From positions 1,064,001-1,128,000 of the forward strand of contig CP114483.1 of assembly GCA_027186245.1 (NCBI GenBank): DNA of 64,000 nt. Direction: 5' to 3'. Below the pieces are notes generated by a model. The model was not told where the DNA came from. It was given only the letters and a program-made list of their open reading frames with translations, and ran no database searches. The DNA is from Coriaria nepalensis. Its lineage: Eukaryota > Streptophyta > Magnoliopsida > Cucurbitales > Coriariaceae. The number at the start of each line of letters is the position of its first letter. Within the stretch, counting starts at the first letter, position 1. The position numbers and the translations under genes are program-made. Below, one piece after another: positions 9,765 through 21,288 of the stretch.

Positions 9765-12700
9765 ACAGTTATGGGTGTTTTTCTTTCATTTCATCTTCCC
9801 TTTCCCATGTAGCTTCTTCTATCTTACGGCTTTGCCATAACACCATTACCAAGGGTATGACTTTATGCCTAAGCCTCTTTTCCTTGCAATCCAAGAATCT
9901 GTAATGGTCTTTCTTCATGCGTTAGATCTTCTTGGAGTTGCACGGGGTCAATTTTTAATTCATGCGAGGAGTCAGGTACATACTTTTTCAGCATGGATAC
10001 ATGGAACACTTTGTGTACCGAGGACATCTCTGGCGGTAGTGCAAGCTTCTAGGCAACTTTGCCGATACGTTTTATTATTTCAAAAGGTCCAATATATCTT
10101 GGACTTAACTTTTCCTTTTTGCCAAACCTCATCAGTCCTTTCATTGGTGCGATCTTTAAAAATACCATATCTCCAACTTGGAATTCTAGAGGTCTTCGCC
10201 TCTTATCCGCAAAGCTCTTTTGTCGACTAAGAGCGGTTTCCATTCTCTGTTTAATTTTCTTGATTGCTTCCGTAGAGGTTTCAATGAAGTCAGGAGCCAC
10301 TAAGTTTCCTTCTCCAGTTTCGTACCAATAAACTGGTGACCTGCACTTCCGTCCGTATAAAGCTTCATATGGTGTCATTCCAATAGTTGCTTGGAAACTG
10401 TTGTTGTAGGAGAATTCTATCAGTGGCATTATCGATTCCAAGCACCTTTAAAGTTTAGGACGCAGGATCGTAGCATATCTTCTAGGGTCTAGATGGTTCT
10501 TTCTGATTGGCCATCTGTCTATGGGTGAAATGCCATGCTAAATTTCAGTCTCGTTCCCATTGCTCGCTGTACACTTTTCCAAAAGTTTGAGGTAAACCTA
10601 CCATCTCGATCTGAAATTATTGACAATGGTACTCCATGTAGTCGAACAATTTCACGCACATAAAGCTCTGCTAACTGTTCTAGGGAGGATGTGCTGCGTA
10701 TGAGTAGAAAATGTGCCGATTTGGTTAATCTATCAACGATTACCCAAATTGCATCGTGTCCCTTCGTGGTTTTGGGGAGTCCAACGACAAAATACATAGA
10801 AATTTATTCCCACTTCCATTCTGGGATCTCAATTGTTTGTAATTCTCCAGCAGGATGTTGATGTTCTCCCTTAATTCGCTGGCATGTCAAACATTTCCCC
10901 ACATATTGAGCTACATCCTTCTTCATTCTAGTCCACCAGAAGTGCTTTTTTAGGTCCTTGTACATCTTGGTTACCCCTGGGTGCACTGAATATGGAGTTT
11001 CATGTGCTTCGGAAAGGATCTAGCATCTTATTTTATCGTCCGTGGGAATGCATAACCTTCCTTTAAAATTAAGGATTCCATCCTTAGATATCTTAAAGTC
11101 ATACTGCTCATCTTTTCCCATTTCTTGTTTGATTTTCTTTGTTCCTTCATCGAACTCTTGTGCACCTTTGATATCCTCAAGTATGCTTGATTGAAGGGTT
11201 AAGGTGGATAATTGTCCTGTCACCAGCTCAATTTTTGCATTATACACTTCTTTTTGTAATGATGTTGGTAAGGCGTGTAGGGCAGCAAGGCTGGTTAGGG
11301 ATTTTCGACTTAAAGCGTCAGCTACTTTATTTGCCTTCCTCGGGTGATACCGTATTTCACAATCATAATCTTTGACTAATTCTAGCCACCGTCTTTGTCT
11401 CATGTTCAATTCTTTCTGTGTGAAGAAATACTTTAAGCTCTTATGATCGGTATAAATTTCACACCGCACGCCATAGAGGTAGTGTCTCCAAACTTTTAGG
11501 GCAAACACCACCGCAGCTACTTCCAAGTCATAGGTTGGGTAGTTCTTTTCGTAATCCTTAAGCTGTCGTGAAGCATATGCGATTATTTTCCCGTTTTGCA
11601 TCAATACTGCTCCTAATCCCAATTTAGATGTGTCGCTGTATATTACGAATCCATTCTCACTCTCTTGGATGGTAAGAATAGGTGCACTCATTAATTTTTC
11701 CTTCAACTCTTGAAAGTTTTTATCAGTTGCTACGGTCCATTCAAACTTCTGGTTCTTTCAAGTAAGTCTAGTGAGTAGTGTGGCGATTCTGGAAAACCCT
11801 TCCACAAATCGCCTATAATATCCGGCTAATCCTAGAAAACTTCGTACTTCGAAAGCATTTTTAGGTTTGGGCCACTTGCTTACTGCTTCAGTTTTAGATG
11901 GATCCACGGAAATACCATCCTTAGATATGACATGTCCAAGAAAAGCAACTTGATCTAGCCAAAATTCATACTTCTTAAATTTGGCATAGAGTTGATGATT
12001 CTTAAAGGTTTGCAAAATTACTTTTAGATGCTTCACATACTCCTCCTCAAATTTTGAATATACCAGAATATCATCTATGAAAACAATAGCAAATTTATCC
12101 AGATAGTCTTTAAATACCTGATTCATTAAATCCATAAAGTGCCTGGGGCATTGGTCAAACCAAACGGCATGACCAAAAATTCGTAGTGGTCGTACCATGT
12201 CCGAAAAGCTGTCTTCGGGATGTCACTTTCTTGAATCTTTAGTTAGTGATATCTAGATCTTAAGTCGATCTTTGAGAACACCGACATTCCTTGGAGTTGA
12301 TCGAACAAATCATCTATCCTTGGAAGAGGGTATTTGTTCTTTATAGTGATATTGTTGAGTTCTCTATAGTCAATGCACATTCTCATTGACCCGTCCTTCT
12401 TTTTCACGAATAATACTGGTGCTCCCCATGGTGAAAAACTAGAATGAATATATCCTTTGTCGAGCAAATCTTGCAGTTGTAGTTGGAGTTCTTTCAATTC
12501 AACTGGCGCCATACGGTACGAAGCTTTTGAGATTGGCGCTTTTCCCGGTATTAAATCGATTTGAAACTCGATTTCTCGATCTGGGGGCAGTCCTGGTAAT
12601 TCTTCAGGAAATACTTCAAGAAAATCACGGACTACTGGAATGTCATCAGGCTTTAGTGGTTGTTCCTTGTGTGTATCCACTATGCTGGCAAGGAATCCCT

Positions 12701-13100
12701 CACAACCACCTTTTAACAGTTTTGCTGCCTTAATAGCAGATACTAATGATATCTGGCTCTTCTTTGAATTTCCAATAAATTTTTCATCTCCGGGTATGTC
12801 AAATATTAATTTCTTCCTTCGACAATCTATTGTGGCACTATATTTTGAGAGCCAGTCCATTCCTAATATAACGTCGAAATCTTGCATATCTAATATTATA
12901 AGATTTACAAATAATTCCACATTGCCTACTTTCATTGATATGGCTCGCAACCAATGAGTTGATATTAACATATTTCCTGAGGGTAGTGTAGTACTAAACA
13001 CCTCAGCTAGTTGTTTTATTGGATGGTTAATTTTTCTAATAAATGTTGGTGCAACAAAGGAATGTGTTGCTCCTGAATCCATTAAAACAATAGCAGAAAT
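9765..13100 (-). pseudogene. Chromovirus pol: protease, RT, RNase H, integrase, chromodomain; broken
   Basis: On the minus strand from 13082: protease active site DSGATHSF; reverse transcriptase from about 12600 ([15 protein letters not shown]) with the catalytic FIDDILVYS near 12080; RNase H at 11706-11300 ([30 protein letters not shown]); integrase HHCC zinc region at 10986-10804 (CLTCQ); integrase core at 10797-10519; GPF-type C-terminal domain at 10200-10049; chromodomain ending about 9765 (WQSRKIEEATWE). Breaks seen: a stop at 12243 inside RT, frame changes between 12243 and 12150, near 11750, at about 10800, at 10441-10519, and within the chromodomain (about 9890). The chromodomain probably once targeted integration to methylated histone H3. 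Confidence 0.9.
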
Positions 13101-13194
13101 TCCAGAAATAAGAAGCTGACCTGTTATAACAGTAGATGGACTTGCTTCAGCTTCATCCCGGGAGATGGTAAATACTCTGGCATTAGTCTTTCCC

Positions 13195-14280
13195 AGCTGC
13201 CCTTCAACCTTCTTTGGGTTATTGCAAAACTTCGCAATATGTTCCGATTGTCCACAGTTATAGCATTCTTTGGTTTCGGCTTTACATTCACCAATATGAC
13301 CCTTACCACACTTGCTACATTGGCTATAAGGTCTTCCCTAGGCCAACGAACCTTGAAACTTATTTTTCTTGGGTTTTCTTCCTTCTTGACTTGAGTCGAC
13401 ATCCCTATTATCTAACCTTTTCTTATTATTCCATCGAGGTTTCAAACTCTGCTGGTTTTCACAGGCTACGAGTGTAGAGGGTTGGACATTATTTTGGGTT
13501 CTGAGGGCCTCTGACATGCTCTTTCTTAGCAGCTTTCTTCCGTTCCTGCTCCTGAATCGCTCGCGCTCGATCAATTCTTATTGCTTTATCTGCCACCTTT
13601 GAGAAAGGTGCATCGTCTAAATCTGCAATTTCCAAGTCTTTACGAGTGTCAGAGTCAAAGACCATCTTGAAGTGTTTCACCTTTAAGGTATTTGTAGCCA
13701 CCATGTGTGGTGCATATCTGGATAGCTCGTCAAACTTTCGTAGTAATTCTTCCATTGTCATGTTGCCTCTTCGCAGGTTTAAGAAATCCCTTTCTTTTTC
13801 TTCCACTAAAGCCACCGTTACATTTTTGTTTTCTATTAGTTTTCTAAACTCATCCCAAGTCATGGTTCCAATATCATGAATACTTGTCATGGTGTCCCAC
13901 CAGTAACTCTCGTCGTCCCATAATAGACATGCTGCACAATGTACTTTTTCACTATCTGGAACCTTTGCACAGTTAAAGAGTCTTTCTAGAGTTCCAATCC
14001 AATTTTTAGCTATCCTTGGATTATAACCACCTGAGAATTCAGGGGGTTTATACTTCATAAATTTCTCAGCGGTGGAACTTGGATTTTCCGCTCGAGAGGG
14101 TGTCGGTCGTTATAGCATCTCCTGAAGTTGTTGTTGTTGTTGAAGTAGTGTGTCTATCATTTCTCCTTGTCTTCGAGTTAGGTCTCGTAACTCGCTCATC
14201 TCTTGTTGACTTGGGTCATCATCGATTGGACTAGCGCGACGTCCAATAGAGGATACACTAGCAGTACGTCCTCTTGTCAT
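13195..14280 (-). pseudogene. Chromovirus gag with CCHC knuckle, broken
   Basis: The ATG at 14280 opens a serine/arginine-rich N-terminus followed by a QQQQQ run. An in-frame stop lies at about 14111. The capsid core runs 14058-13489 (KYKPPEFSGGYNP, WWDTM, TWDEF, RRGNMTMEELLRKFDELSRYAP-type blocks). A frameshift in 13490-13570 moves the tail into another frame. The tail carries a standard zinc knuckle, [14 protein letters not shown], near 13270-13220, and a shorter C-X2-C motif before it. This is the normal gag position for a Tekay element. Confidence 0.85.
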
Positions 14281-14578
14281 GCTTATTCTTGAGCGGAAAG
14301 CGCTTGATTTCCTAAAAATATAAAGTATGAAAATTTTTCTTTTTCATACAGAGATAAGCTTAACTAAAACATATATTTCATATTTATCTATTGATCATCA
14401 TTTACATTACAAAAGTTGATCATCTATTGCCCAAAACGGACTAGGCTATTTACATGTCAAACCATCATCCCTTTTTTTCTTTTTTTTTTTCCTACAAAAG
14501 GTTCTAGTCTATATTAGTTGGACTACAAAAGAAAATATATTGTTCGATACTAGTGGTTATGGGTGAGTCAGCTACTTT
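14281..14578. other. Spacer between the two gag-like ORFs of the chromovirus
   Basis: A noncoding stretch with a T-rich tract around 14470-14490. No start or stop signals of interest were seen. Confidence 0.4.
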
Positions 14579-14965
14579 TTATGGGTGGATTATCATTTTC
14601 TCTAGTTTTTCTTCTGGAGTTTCGGCCAGTTCTTCTAGATTAGGAGGTGCGAAGCGAGCGAGTATTCTTACCCCGAATTCAACCCACGTGACATCTCTAG
14701 CGTCTAGGTTTGTCCCGTGCCACCATGTCCTAGCCTCACCTCTTAATTGGCGTATAGCCAATCTAGCCCATACATCCTCCGTCACATTCGCTCCTATACA
14801 TATATCTTCAATCTCATAGATCCAGTGGTGTAAATAGTCCCAACCTTCGTATCCTTCGAAAGTGGGCAGGGCGGTCATGCGGAATGCGGCTACCAATTCC
14901 ATCCCATGATGCTCTTTCGTGAGTTCTTGGCATATTGCCATATAGGTAGTGGTGAGAGTATTCAT
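14579..14965 (-). CDS. Second, upstream gag-like ORF in the chromovirus leader (128 aa)
   Basis: An uninterrupted ORF from the ATG at 14965 to the stop at 14579, lying between the primer binding site and the ordinary gag. Residues 30-110 have the retrotransposon gag (PF03732-like) pattern: LPTFEGYEGWDYLHHWI, then EDVWARLAIRQLRGEARTWW, then TWVEFGVRILARFAPP. It therefore resembles the capsid core of the next ORF, but it is clearly diverged and lacks a zinc knuckle. It is open while gag and pol of the same element are broken. It may be an extra ORF carried by this lineage, a captured gag fragment, or a remnant of a further nested insertion. It is probably not expressed as a host protein. Confidence 0.6.
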   Translation of the reverse strand: MNTLTTTYMAICQELTKEHHGMELVAAFRMTALPTFEGYEGWDYLHHWIYEIEDICIGANVTEDVWARLAIRQLRGEARTWWHGTNLDARDVTWVEFGVRILARFAPPNLEELAETPEEKLEKMIIHP

Positions 14966-15114
14966 TAATTCTTACATAGTCTAAAGAATACGTGTCATTC
15001 ATTAATTATTTCATATATTTTTTAAATATAAAATTTAAGTAAATCTAAACTCGTACTTACAGCGATTGAAGGCATCACTTCCGTGACTTGTACATATGAG
15101 GGTTGTCTACAAGA

Positions 15115-15133
15115 CCGTTAGGCTCTGATACCA
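15115..15133 (-). other. Primer binding site of the chromovirus
   Basis: The minus strand reads TGGTATCAGAGCCTAACGG, complementary to the 3' end of plant initiator-methionine tRNA. It lies three bases inside the 5' LTR (15137). This fixes the orientation of the element as minus. Confidence 0.92.
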
Positions 15134-15136
15134 AAC

Positions 15137-16641
15137 TGTAACGCCCGCCCTACTAGCTATTTAGGTTATCAAATACTTTTCTTAGGAAAACATATACAGC
15201 TAGTAAGTGTGTTACTTTTCCTTTTTATTATAAAAATTTTTGTTCCTTAAAATTAACTTTATTTCCAAAAGCGGTTTGAAGGATATACGTAATAATTTGA
15301 AAATACTGCGGAAGCTTTTGTCATAGACAAGTAATCTCAAAACTTTTTAAATACTTTATTCTTTATTTGAATATACATATACATAAGAAGTGAAAATTTT
15401 CAAACTCATTGCTTACAGAGGTCGGGTCTCATATGTACAATCTCACGAACTAATAGCCTCCATTTGCATGTTCATTAACCTACCGCCTTACCTTTGTAAT
15501 TTCCTACAACACAGAATAGACATCTATGAACTAGAAGCTCAGTAAAGATAATGTCATACTCACATCACTATTCTTTTTATGATTATCATGAGTTAGTGCT
15601 TTTATGACCTATATTTAACATGCATAAATTCCTATCATTCTACATACTTGGGCCCTGAGAATGCTACCACCGACATGTCAACTGATATTTAATCAGCGGT
15701 CCGCTTATGACCGTTGCAACGATCCACTTATGACCTTTTCTTTAATATCATTTAGGGTCATTTCTGATCGACAAGCGATCTTTCTTTTGACCCGACAACA
15801 CCTCACTTTAATATTATGCATGCTTATGCCTCTTATTTATTTTAGCATAGCATTAACTTATGGAAATATAAACATATGTATTTAATGTTTAAAGTTTGTA
15901 CTCTCCTCAAACCATCCTACTATATTATGTTCATTCTAATTATAATCCTTATTTCTAGCATGGTAATCATAGTATTTCACTTCTACTTAGCATGTTATAA
16001 TTATAATCCTAATGCAGACATAACCAAGTCATCATGCTTGATAATTAATATTATCCTAAATTAATATAATTATGATCATAATAATAAACAGACAATATTC
16101 GGGTATTACAGTGAGACTATACTTACAAAAAAAAATTGTTGACTGGAGATCTTGACTTTCCTCTTTCTCTCTTTTCCCTTTCCTTTCTTTCTTTCCCTTT
16201 CTTTCCTTTCTCTCCTTTTTCCTTTCCTTTCTTTCTTTCCCTTTCTTTCCTTTCTCTCCTTTTCCTTTCCTTTCCCTCTCTTTCCCTTTGCTGCTGGTAC
16301 ATGCTGCAGATGAGCCTTTTATAGGCATGAAAGTAAGAATGCCTAGTCATTCTTTTAGTTTGAATTAGTGACAAGTAGGGACCACATGTCTAGGAAATTT
16401 TTTGCTTAAGGATGACTAAGGATGATAAAAAACGTGGCTGCAGTAAGATATGCAGTAAGACAATTTTTTTTTTAATTATTATTACACTTAAGCCCTCATT
16501 AAGTTTTGAAATTATAAAAATGTCCTTAATTATTTCTATTATTAAAATTAGGTGTAGGTGGAATTTAAAATTTACTAATAAGTTCACTTTAAATTTATTT
16601 TCCCACTACTATACCTAGTCTAGAGATATTTGAGGATTACA
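15137..16641 (-). repeat. 5' LTR of the chromovirus (right copy)
   Basis: A direct copy of 8180-9680 with the same ends. The polypyrimidine tract (about 16153-16290) is shorter than in the other LTR. There is also an insertion (aatttactaataagttcacttt) near 16567-16590 absent from the left copy. Confidence 0.93.
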
Positions 16642-16646
16642 CTAGT

Positions 16647-18960
16647 GACCTTATGGGGATGCTCGAGCAAACCAGGCATGGGCGACACTTCTTATTATTG
16701 AAATCCTCTATGTCCTTCTTATAGTGGGCTAGAAATACCTTTGCAATAATAGCTTCCTCAGCGTAGCTCTTCCCACAGAGTGACTTCCACACACTCTTTC
16801 ATGCATTTTTCTAAGGAGTTGACTCACGTCCACCTCCAACATACATCTAACCTCTTTTGTACAACAAATCTCCTACTAACATGTTTCTAGCTGCATAACC
16901 CCTAACCTTCCTGGCTTCTTTAGCCAAACTAGAGAGGTTTCCGGTAGTGAGATATTTTTTATAGGTATCATCCATCCTTCCAGCTCTATCTACATCACCA
17001 TTATCGGTGGACTAATGCTTTGAGATATTTGTGGCAAAGTAGCAAACTTCACTAGAGTATCAACTTTTGAATTCTCCTCTCTTAGCACATGTTTGATTTA
17101 GAACTACTCAAATTTAGCCAGAAATAGACCAACCTTCTAACGACATAAGGTCATCTTCTTAGAATTTGTCATATATTCTCTTGTAGTTTTCCCCATTACA
17201 GTTCGCGAATCACTTATGATCTCCAACTTCCTTTGCCAATCTCAACCCTATAATGAGTGCTTCATATTATGCCTCATTGTCGGAGGCTTTAAACTTGAAT
17301 CTTAAGGCTACTCGATTCTTTGCCATTCTTAGAAGGTTAAGATCGACCCTACCCCACACTCCTCCTTGTTTGCAGCCCTATCTAAACTTGGATCTCGTGG
17401 GTCGTGGATGGTCGAGCAGGGTTGGTCGGACATCCCCTACCAAATTTCTGTTTAGACTCAATTACACTTAATTCAAAAATGTCTGCCAAAGCTTGAGCTT
17501 TGATTACCGACCTGGGCATATAAGTGATCAAATTCCTCAAGCTTTATTGACCACTTCAACAACTTCCCAGACATGTTTGGATTTCGAAGTTTTTTTTTTT
17601 TATGATACGTCAGTCATCACTTCAATTGCGTGGGCTTAGAAGTATAGCCATAATTTTAAGGTGGCCACCACCAAGGCCAGTATAACCTTATTTGCTCGGA
17701 GATATCTAGTTTATGGGCTACTCAGTACCTTACTAGTGTAGTAAAATGGAACTTGGAAACCATCTTCTTCTCTTAAGAGAACTAAACTTACAACTACTAT
17801 ACTGACTATTATATATAACTTTAGGACTTCACCTTCCACTTGTCTACTTAATTTAGGGATATTGGCCAACTACTTCTTTAGTTCCCCAAAGGATTTGTCA
17901 CACTCCTCATCCCATTCTATCTTGCTTAATCTCTTTAGAGTTTTGAAAAATGGTAAGCATTTATTGGTAAATCTGCTAATGAATTTACTTAGCATAGCTA
18001 TCCTTCTAGTGAGTTTTTGAATTTCCTTCTTGTTATGCGGAGCTTGTAGATTTAAGATGGCATGGGCCTTCTTTAGATTGGCTTATATACCCTTATGGGG
18101 CACAATATGATCCAAAAACTTGCCCGAATGAACCCCAAGAGAACAGTTATTTTGATTCAACCTCATCCCACATACTGCCTCATGATCGAAAAAGCTTCTT
18201 CTGGGTGTAAGTGATGAACCTTCTTCCTTAAGCTCTTCACTAAGATATCATCCACATAAACCTCCATAGTATGCTCGAGTTGTTCTTGAAACATCCCGTT
18301 GATAAGCCTTTTGAAACTAGCCCAACATTCTTTAATGTAACCCTTTACTGGTTATACGATAAGTCTTCTCCTGGTTGGATTCGCATAAATTAACTTGGCG
18401 ATACTCTTAATAGGCATCTATGACGCTGAGAAGCTCATTCCCCGTGATAGCATCAAGCATCATATCGATACTTGACAGATGGAAACTATCCTTTAGACAT
18501 GCATCATTCAAGTTTGTGAAATCCACACACATTCTCCACTTCTCATTGGACTTAGATACCAAAACTATATTTGACAACCATTTAAGGTACTATACATCTC
18601 TGATTGCCCATATTGAAAGCAACTTCTTCACTTCCCCTTCCACCACCTTGTTTCTTTCTTCATTGGAATTTCCTCTCTTTGCCAAATAGGTTTGGCCTTA
18701 GCTTCACCCTCAACTTATGAACAATTACTTCTTCCAAAATTTTGGCCAACTTGAACAAGTCCTACGCGAAGGATGCCCAGGCAAGGCTTACACCATAGAG
18801 CCAACCTGAACTGCTCAGCTTGCCTAGACCTTGGCCTCCGCTCTACAAATGGTACTTCATAACCTTTGCCCCTCCCTTACCTCTATTCTGGATGGGAAGG
18901 GAAAATCTTCCCCAAAAAAACTCAATGGTTTTAAAAGTGCTTTGTGGGAACCTGCAGCCT
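16647..18960 (-). pseudogene. Tat-like Ty3/gypsy pol remnant (RT, RNase H, start of integrase)
   Basis: The minus strand, with many stops and shifts, shows in element order: reverse transcriptase near 18560-18400 (CVDFTNLNDACLKDSFHL, then SIDMMLDAITG); an RNase H of the plant Tat/Ogre sort near 17300-17210 (NEA-YEALIIGLRLAKEVG); and an integrase zinc-region relic near 16800-16660. The rest of integrase is at 7602-8179, on the far side of the younger chromovirus. LTRs were not found. The right edge is only approximate. Confidence 0.75.
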
Positions 18961-19060
18961 CATCTAAAGATCTCTAAGAGAGCGAGGACTCAATGAAGGT
19001 CCTTATTATGCTTTAGCACGGAATATGTGAACTAAGTAGACTGAGTCTTTACTCACCGGT

Positions 19061-19330
19061 GAAAGAGGATTATTTTCAGTTAATTGATAAATATTTTTCT
19101 TCAGCTCCCCGAAAATCAAATCAGGTATGCCACCATTAATTGAATTGTTGGATAGTCCCATAGCAGCAGCCAACGCACTAGTTCTGTTGATAGTCCTGAA
19201 GTTTCACGAGCAAGTGGATTTGAATGGCCTAATGAAGAAGCTACAGGTTGTGGCATGAGCTTGTTGGAGATTTAGAGTACACTAGACCTATCAGTCTATT
19301 TTGGCCCACCTAATATATGGGCTTTGGAAA
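19061..19330 (+). other. Possible terminal exon remnant of an unknown gene
   Basis: The plus strand between an acceptor-like site near 19152-19163 and a stop at about 19277 reads SHSSSQRTSSVDSPEVSRA, then SGFEWPNEEATGCGMSLLEI. This looks like a genuine protein C-terminus of mixed composition and not random AT-rich translation. No upstream exon could be linked, because retroelement sequence lies immediately upstream. I do not recognise the family. A homopolymer block, A9 then G12, follows at about 19329-19350. Confidence 0.2.
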
Positions 19331-19350
19331 AAAAAAGGGGGGGGGGGGGA

Positions 19351-20728
19351 GTATTTGGTGGATCCACTTTCACTCTTCTTTCTTGTATTGTATCATTATA
19401 TGGTGTGGAACATTCAAAAAAATTGTGAGCATGTGTAAATTGAACGAGTTTAAGACCAAATCCAAGTATTAACATGAGATCAATTTAAGACAGAGACCAA
19501 GTGTGGAACGTTCTGAGCAAGTTAAGCATATATTAAAGTGCAAGATATTTTTTAATGTTTCGTGCACATTTAAGGAGAAAATTAGTAGAATAAAAATGTA
19601 TAGATTCCAATTGAGGGGGAATTCGAAGAAGCGATCCAACGGAGCAAAATAGGGACAGGCAGGACTTATCTAGTGATCTATCTGATCAGTATCTTGTCAC
19701 TTCATGGCTAGCAAACCTCCAACAAAAAAACAACATGAAGCTCAGGCTATCTTGTTTGATTACACAAAAAGAAAAATATGAAATTCTGTGAAGCTAGTCT
19801 GCTAGACTAGCTCCACGGCAGTCTGCAACACTCTTCACTGAGACATGGTATCATCAGTAATGACTAATGAGTACAGAACTCGAGAGAGAGAGAAATCTGC
19901 TACCACTACTGCTGCTACTACTAGTTTGGTACTCTAATTAGACAAATAATGCTGTAATGAGTCAGTTTGATAAGGTGTACCGTGTAGTGGTAAACTGAGC
20001 GTACTTTGAGACACAGGAGAGATAAGAAATGGTAGTAGCTAGTTGTGTCTTTACTCTTCTCGATCTCCTTGTCTGGTTAACTCCTTTTGGAATGCTTTTC
20101 ATTAATTAATGTATTAATGACTTCTTTCATATCATCATCACATCAAACCTTCCGCCGGTCTCTATCTTCCATGCATCTTGATCACATGGAAAGCATGTAT
20201 TCTTCCAAGAAAATAGTTTGGGTCTTCACACTCTCTTTAGTCATTTCCACCATTTTAACTTTGTTAGAATGCTAGGGTTAAGTCTATTGATGCATTTTTG
20301 TACGAGGGACGAGTCACACAAATTGAAATATGATTATAAGTATAATTTTATTTTTATATATCACTTTATCCATAAAATGATAAAATATAATAGTATGTAA
20401 TTATATGATATTAGCATATAATTTTTTTAAAATCTATTACTCTACTTCTAGGAAGCAGCAAGTCATTTTCTCCACAATTGGAACTCCATCGAATCCAATT
20501 CCATTTACAAAGTTAGGATTTGCCAAATATGCGAGTATCCAATTCATATTGGAATCAATTGACCCAAGTAATTCATTATTCACGACAAAATGTATTAGAT
20601 CGATATAATGATGATGAAGTAAATTAAGAAACCATGAATAATTATTACTAATTAGGTGATTAACTGGTAAATAAGTTAATTATTTATAAATAAAAGTCAA
20701 ACCAAAGATTTAAAATATACTTATTTAA

Positions 20729-20764
<36 letters not shown>

Positions 20765-21288
20765 TAGTTTTTTATCAAACACCAAAAACTATTTATTTTA
20801 TTTAATAAATAAATAAAAACATATTTAAGTATTTATAAACACTCCGGCTCATTATTTTGTACTCCAACTGACATCAGATCCATATTCATACCAGTACATC
20901 TAAATTTACATTTGCAAGCTTGTTAGGTGAGGTAACTAATTGACAATATGAGTTGAGAAAAACAACTGCTTTGATCTATAAGATTAAAATATACACTTAC
21001 CTAATTACCACAAATCCCAGAGTAAACAAAAACAACAACAACAGACAGACAGACAGCATTAACTGCTCAAGAAACTAAGATGACTATCCAAAATCCCATC
21101 AAATTAACATAAATGTCATACATATATGTTAATATAATTATAAATATAAACAACATCCAAGCATGCATGCAAAATTTACATTAAATGATGGGTAGCTCCT
21201 CCTAAACTCAATTAGAACACATCTGATCATCAACAAACTGCATGTAATAAAATAGAAACTCCCTCTAATTAACGCATTAATCCTTCGT
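19351..21288. other. Intergenic, 3' flank of the trihelix gene
   Basis: AT-rich, with a GA tract near 19882, a TA microsatellite at 20736-20760 and no coding signal on either strand. The last few hundred bases should hold the 3' UTR of the minus-strand trihelix gene. Confidence 0.4.

Larger units (their letters stand above)
8180..16641 (-). mobile_element. Tekay-like chromovirus (Ty3/gypsy LTR retrotransposon), nearly full length
   Basis: LTRs at 8180-9680 and 15137-16641 begin TGTAACG and end GATTACA. The target duplication is a perfect CTAGT (8175-8179 and 16642-16646). The element runs on the minus strand. A primer binding site complementary to initiator-methionine tRNA lies at 15115-15133, and the polypurine tract (aaggaagggagaa on the minus strand) abuts 9680. 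The pol order is protease, reverse transcriptase, RNase H, integrase, chromodomain, which with the domain sequences points to the Tekay/Del clade. Several stops and frameshifts make it inactive. By eye the first 200 bases of the two LTRs differ at about ten sites. Confidence 0.95.

Noticed and set aside
9865..10331. Plus-strand ORFs of 121 and 90 residues
   Set aside because: They are antisense shadows of the chromovirus integrase C-terminal and chromodomain region.
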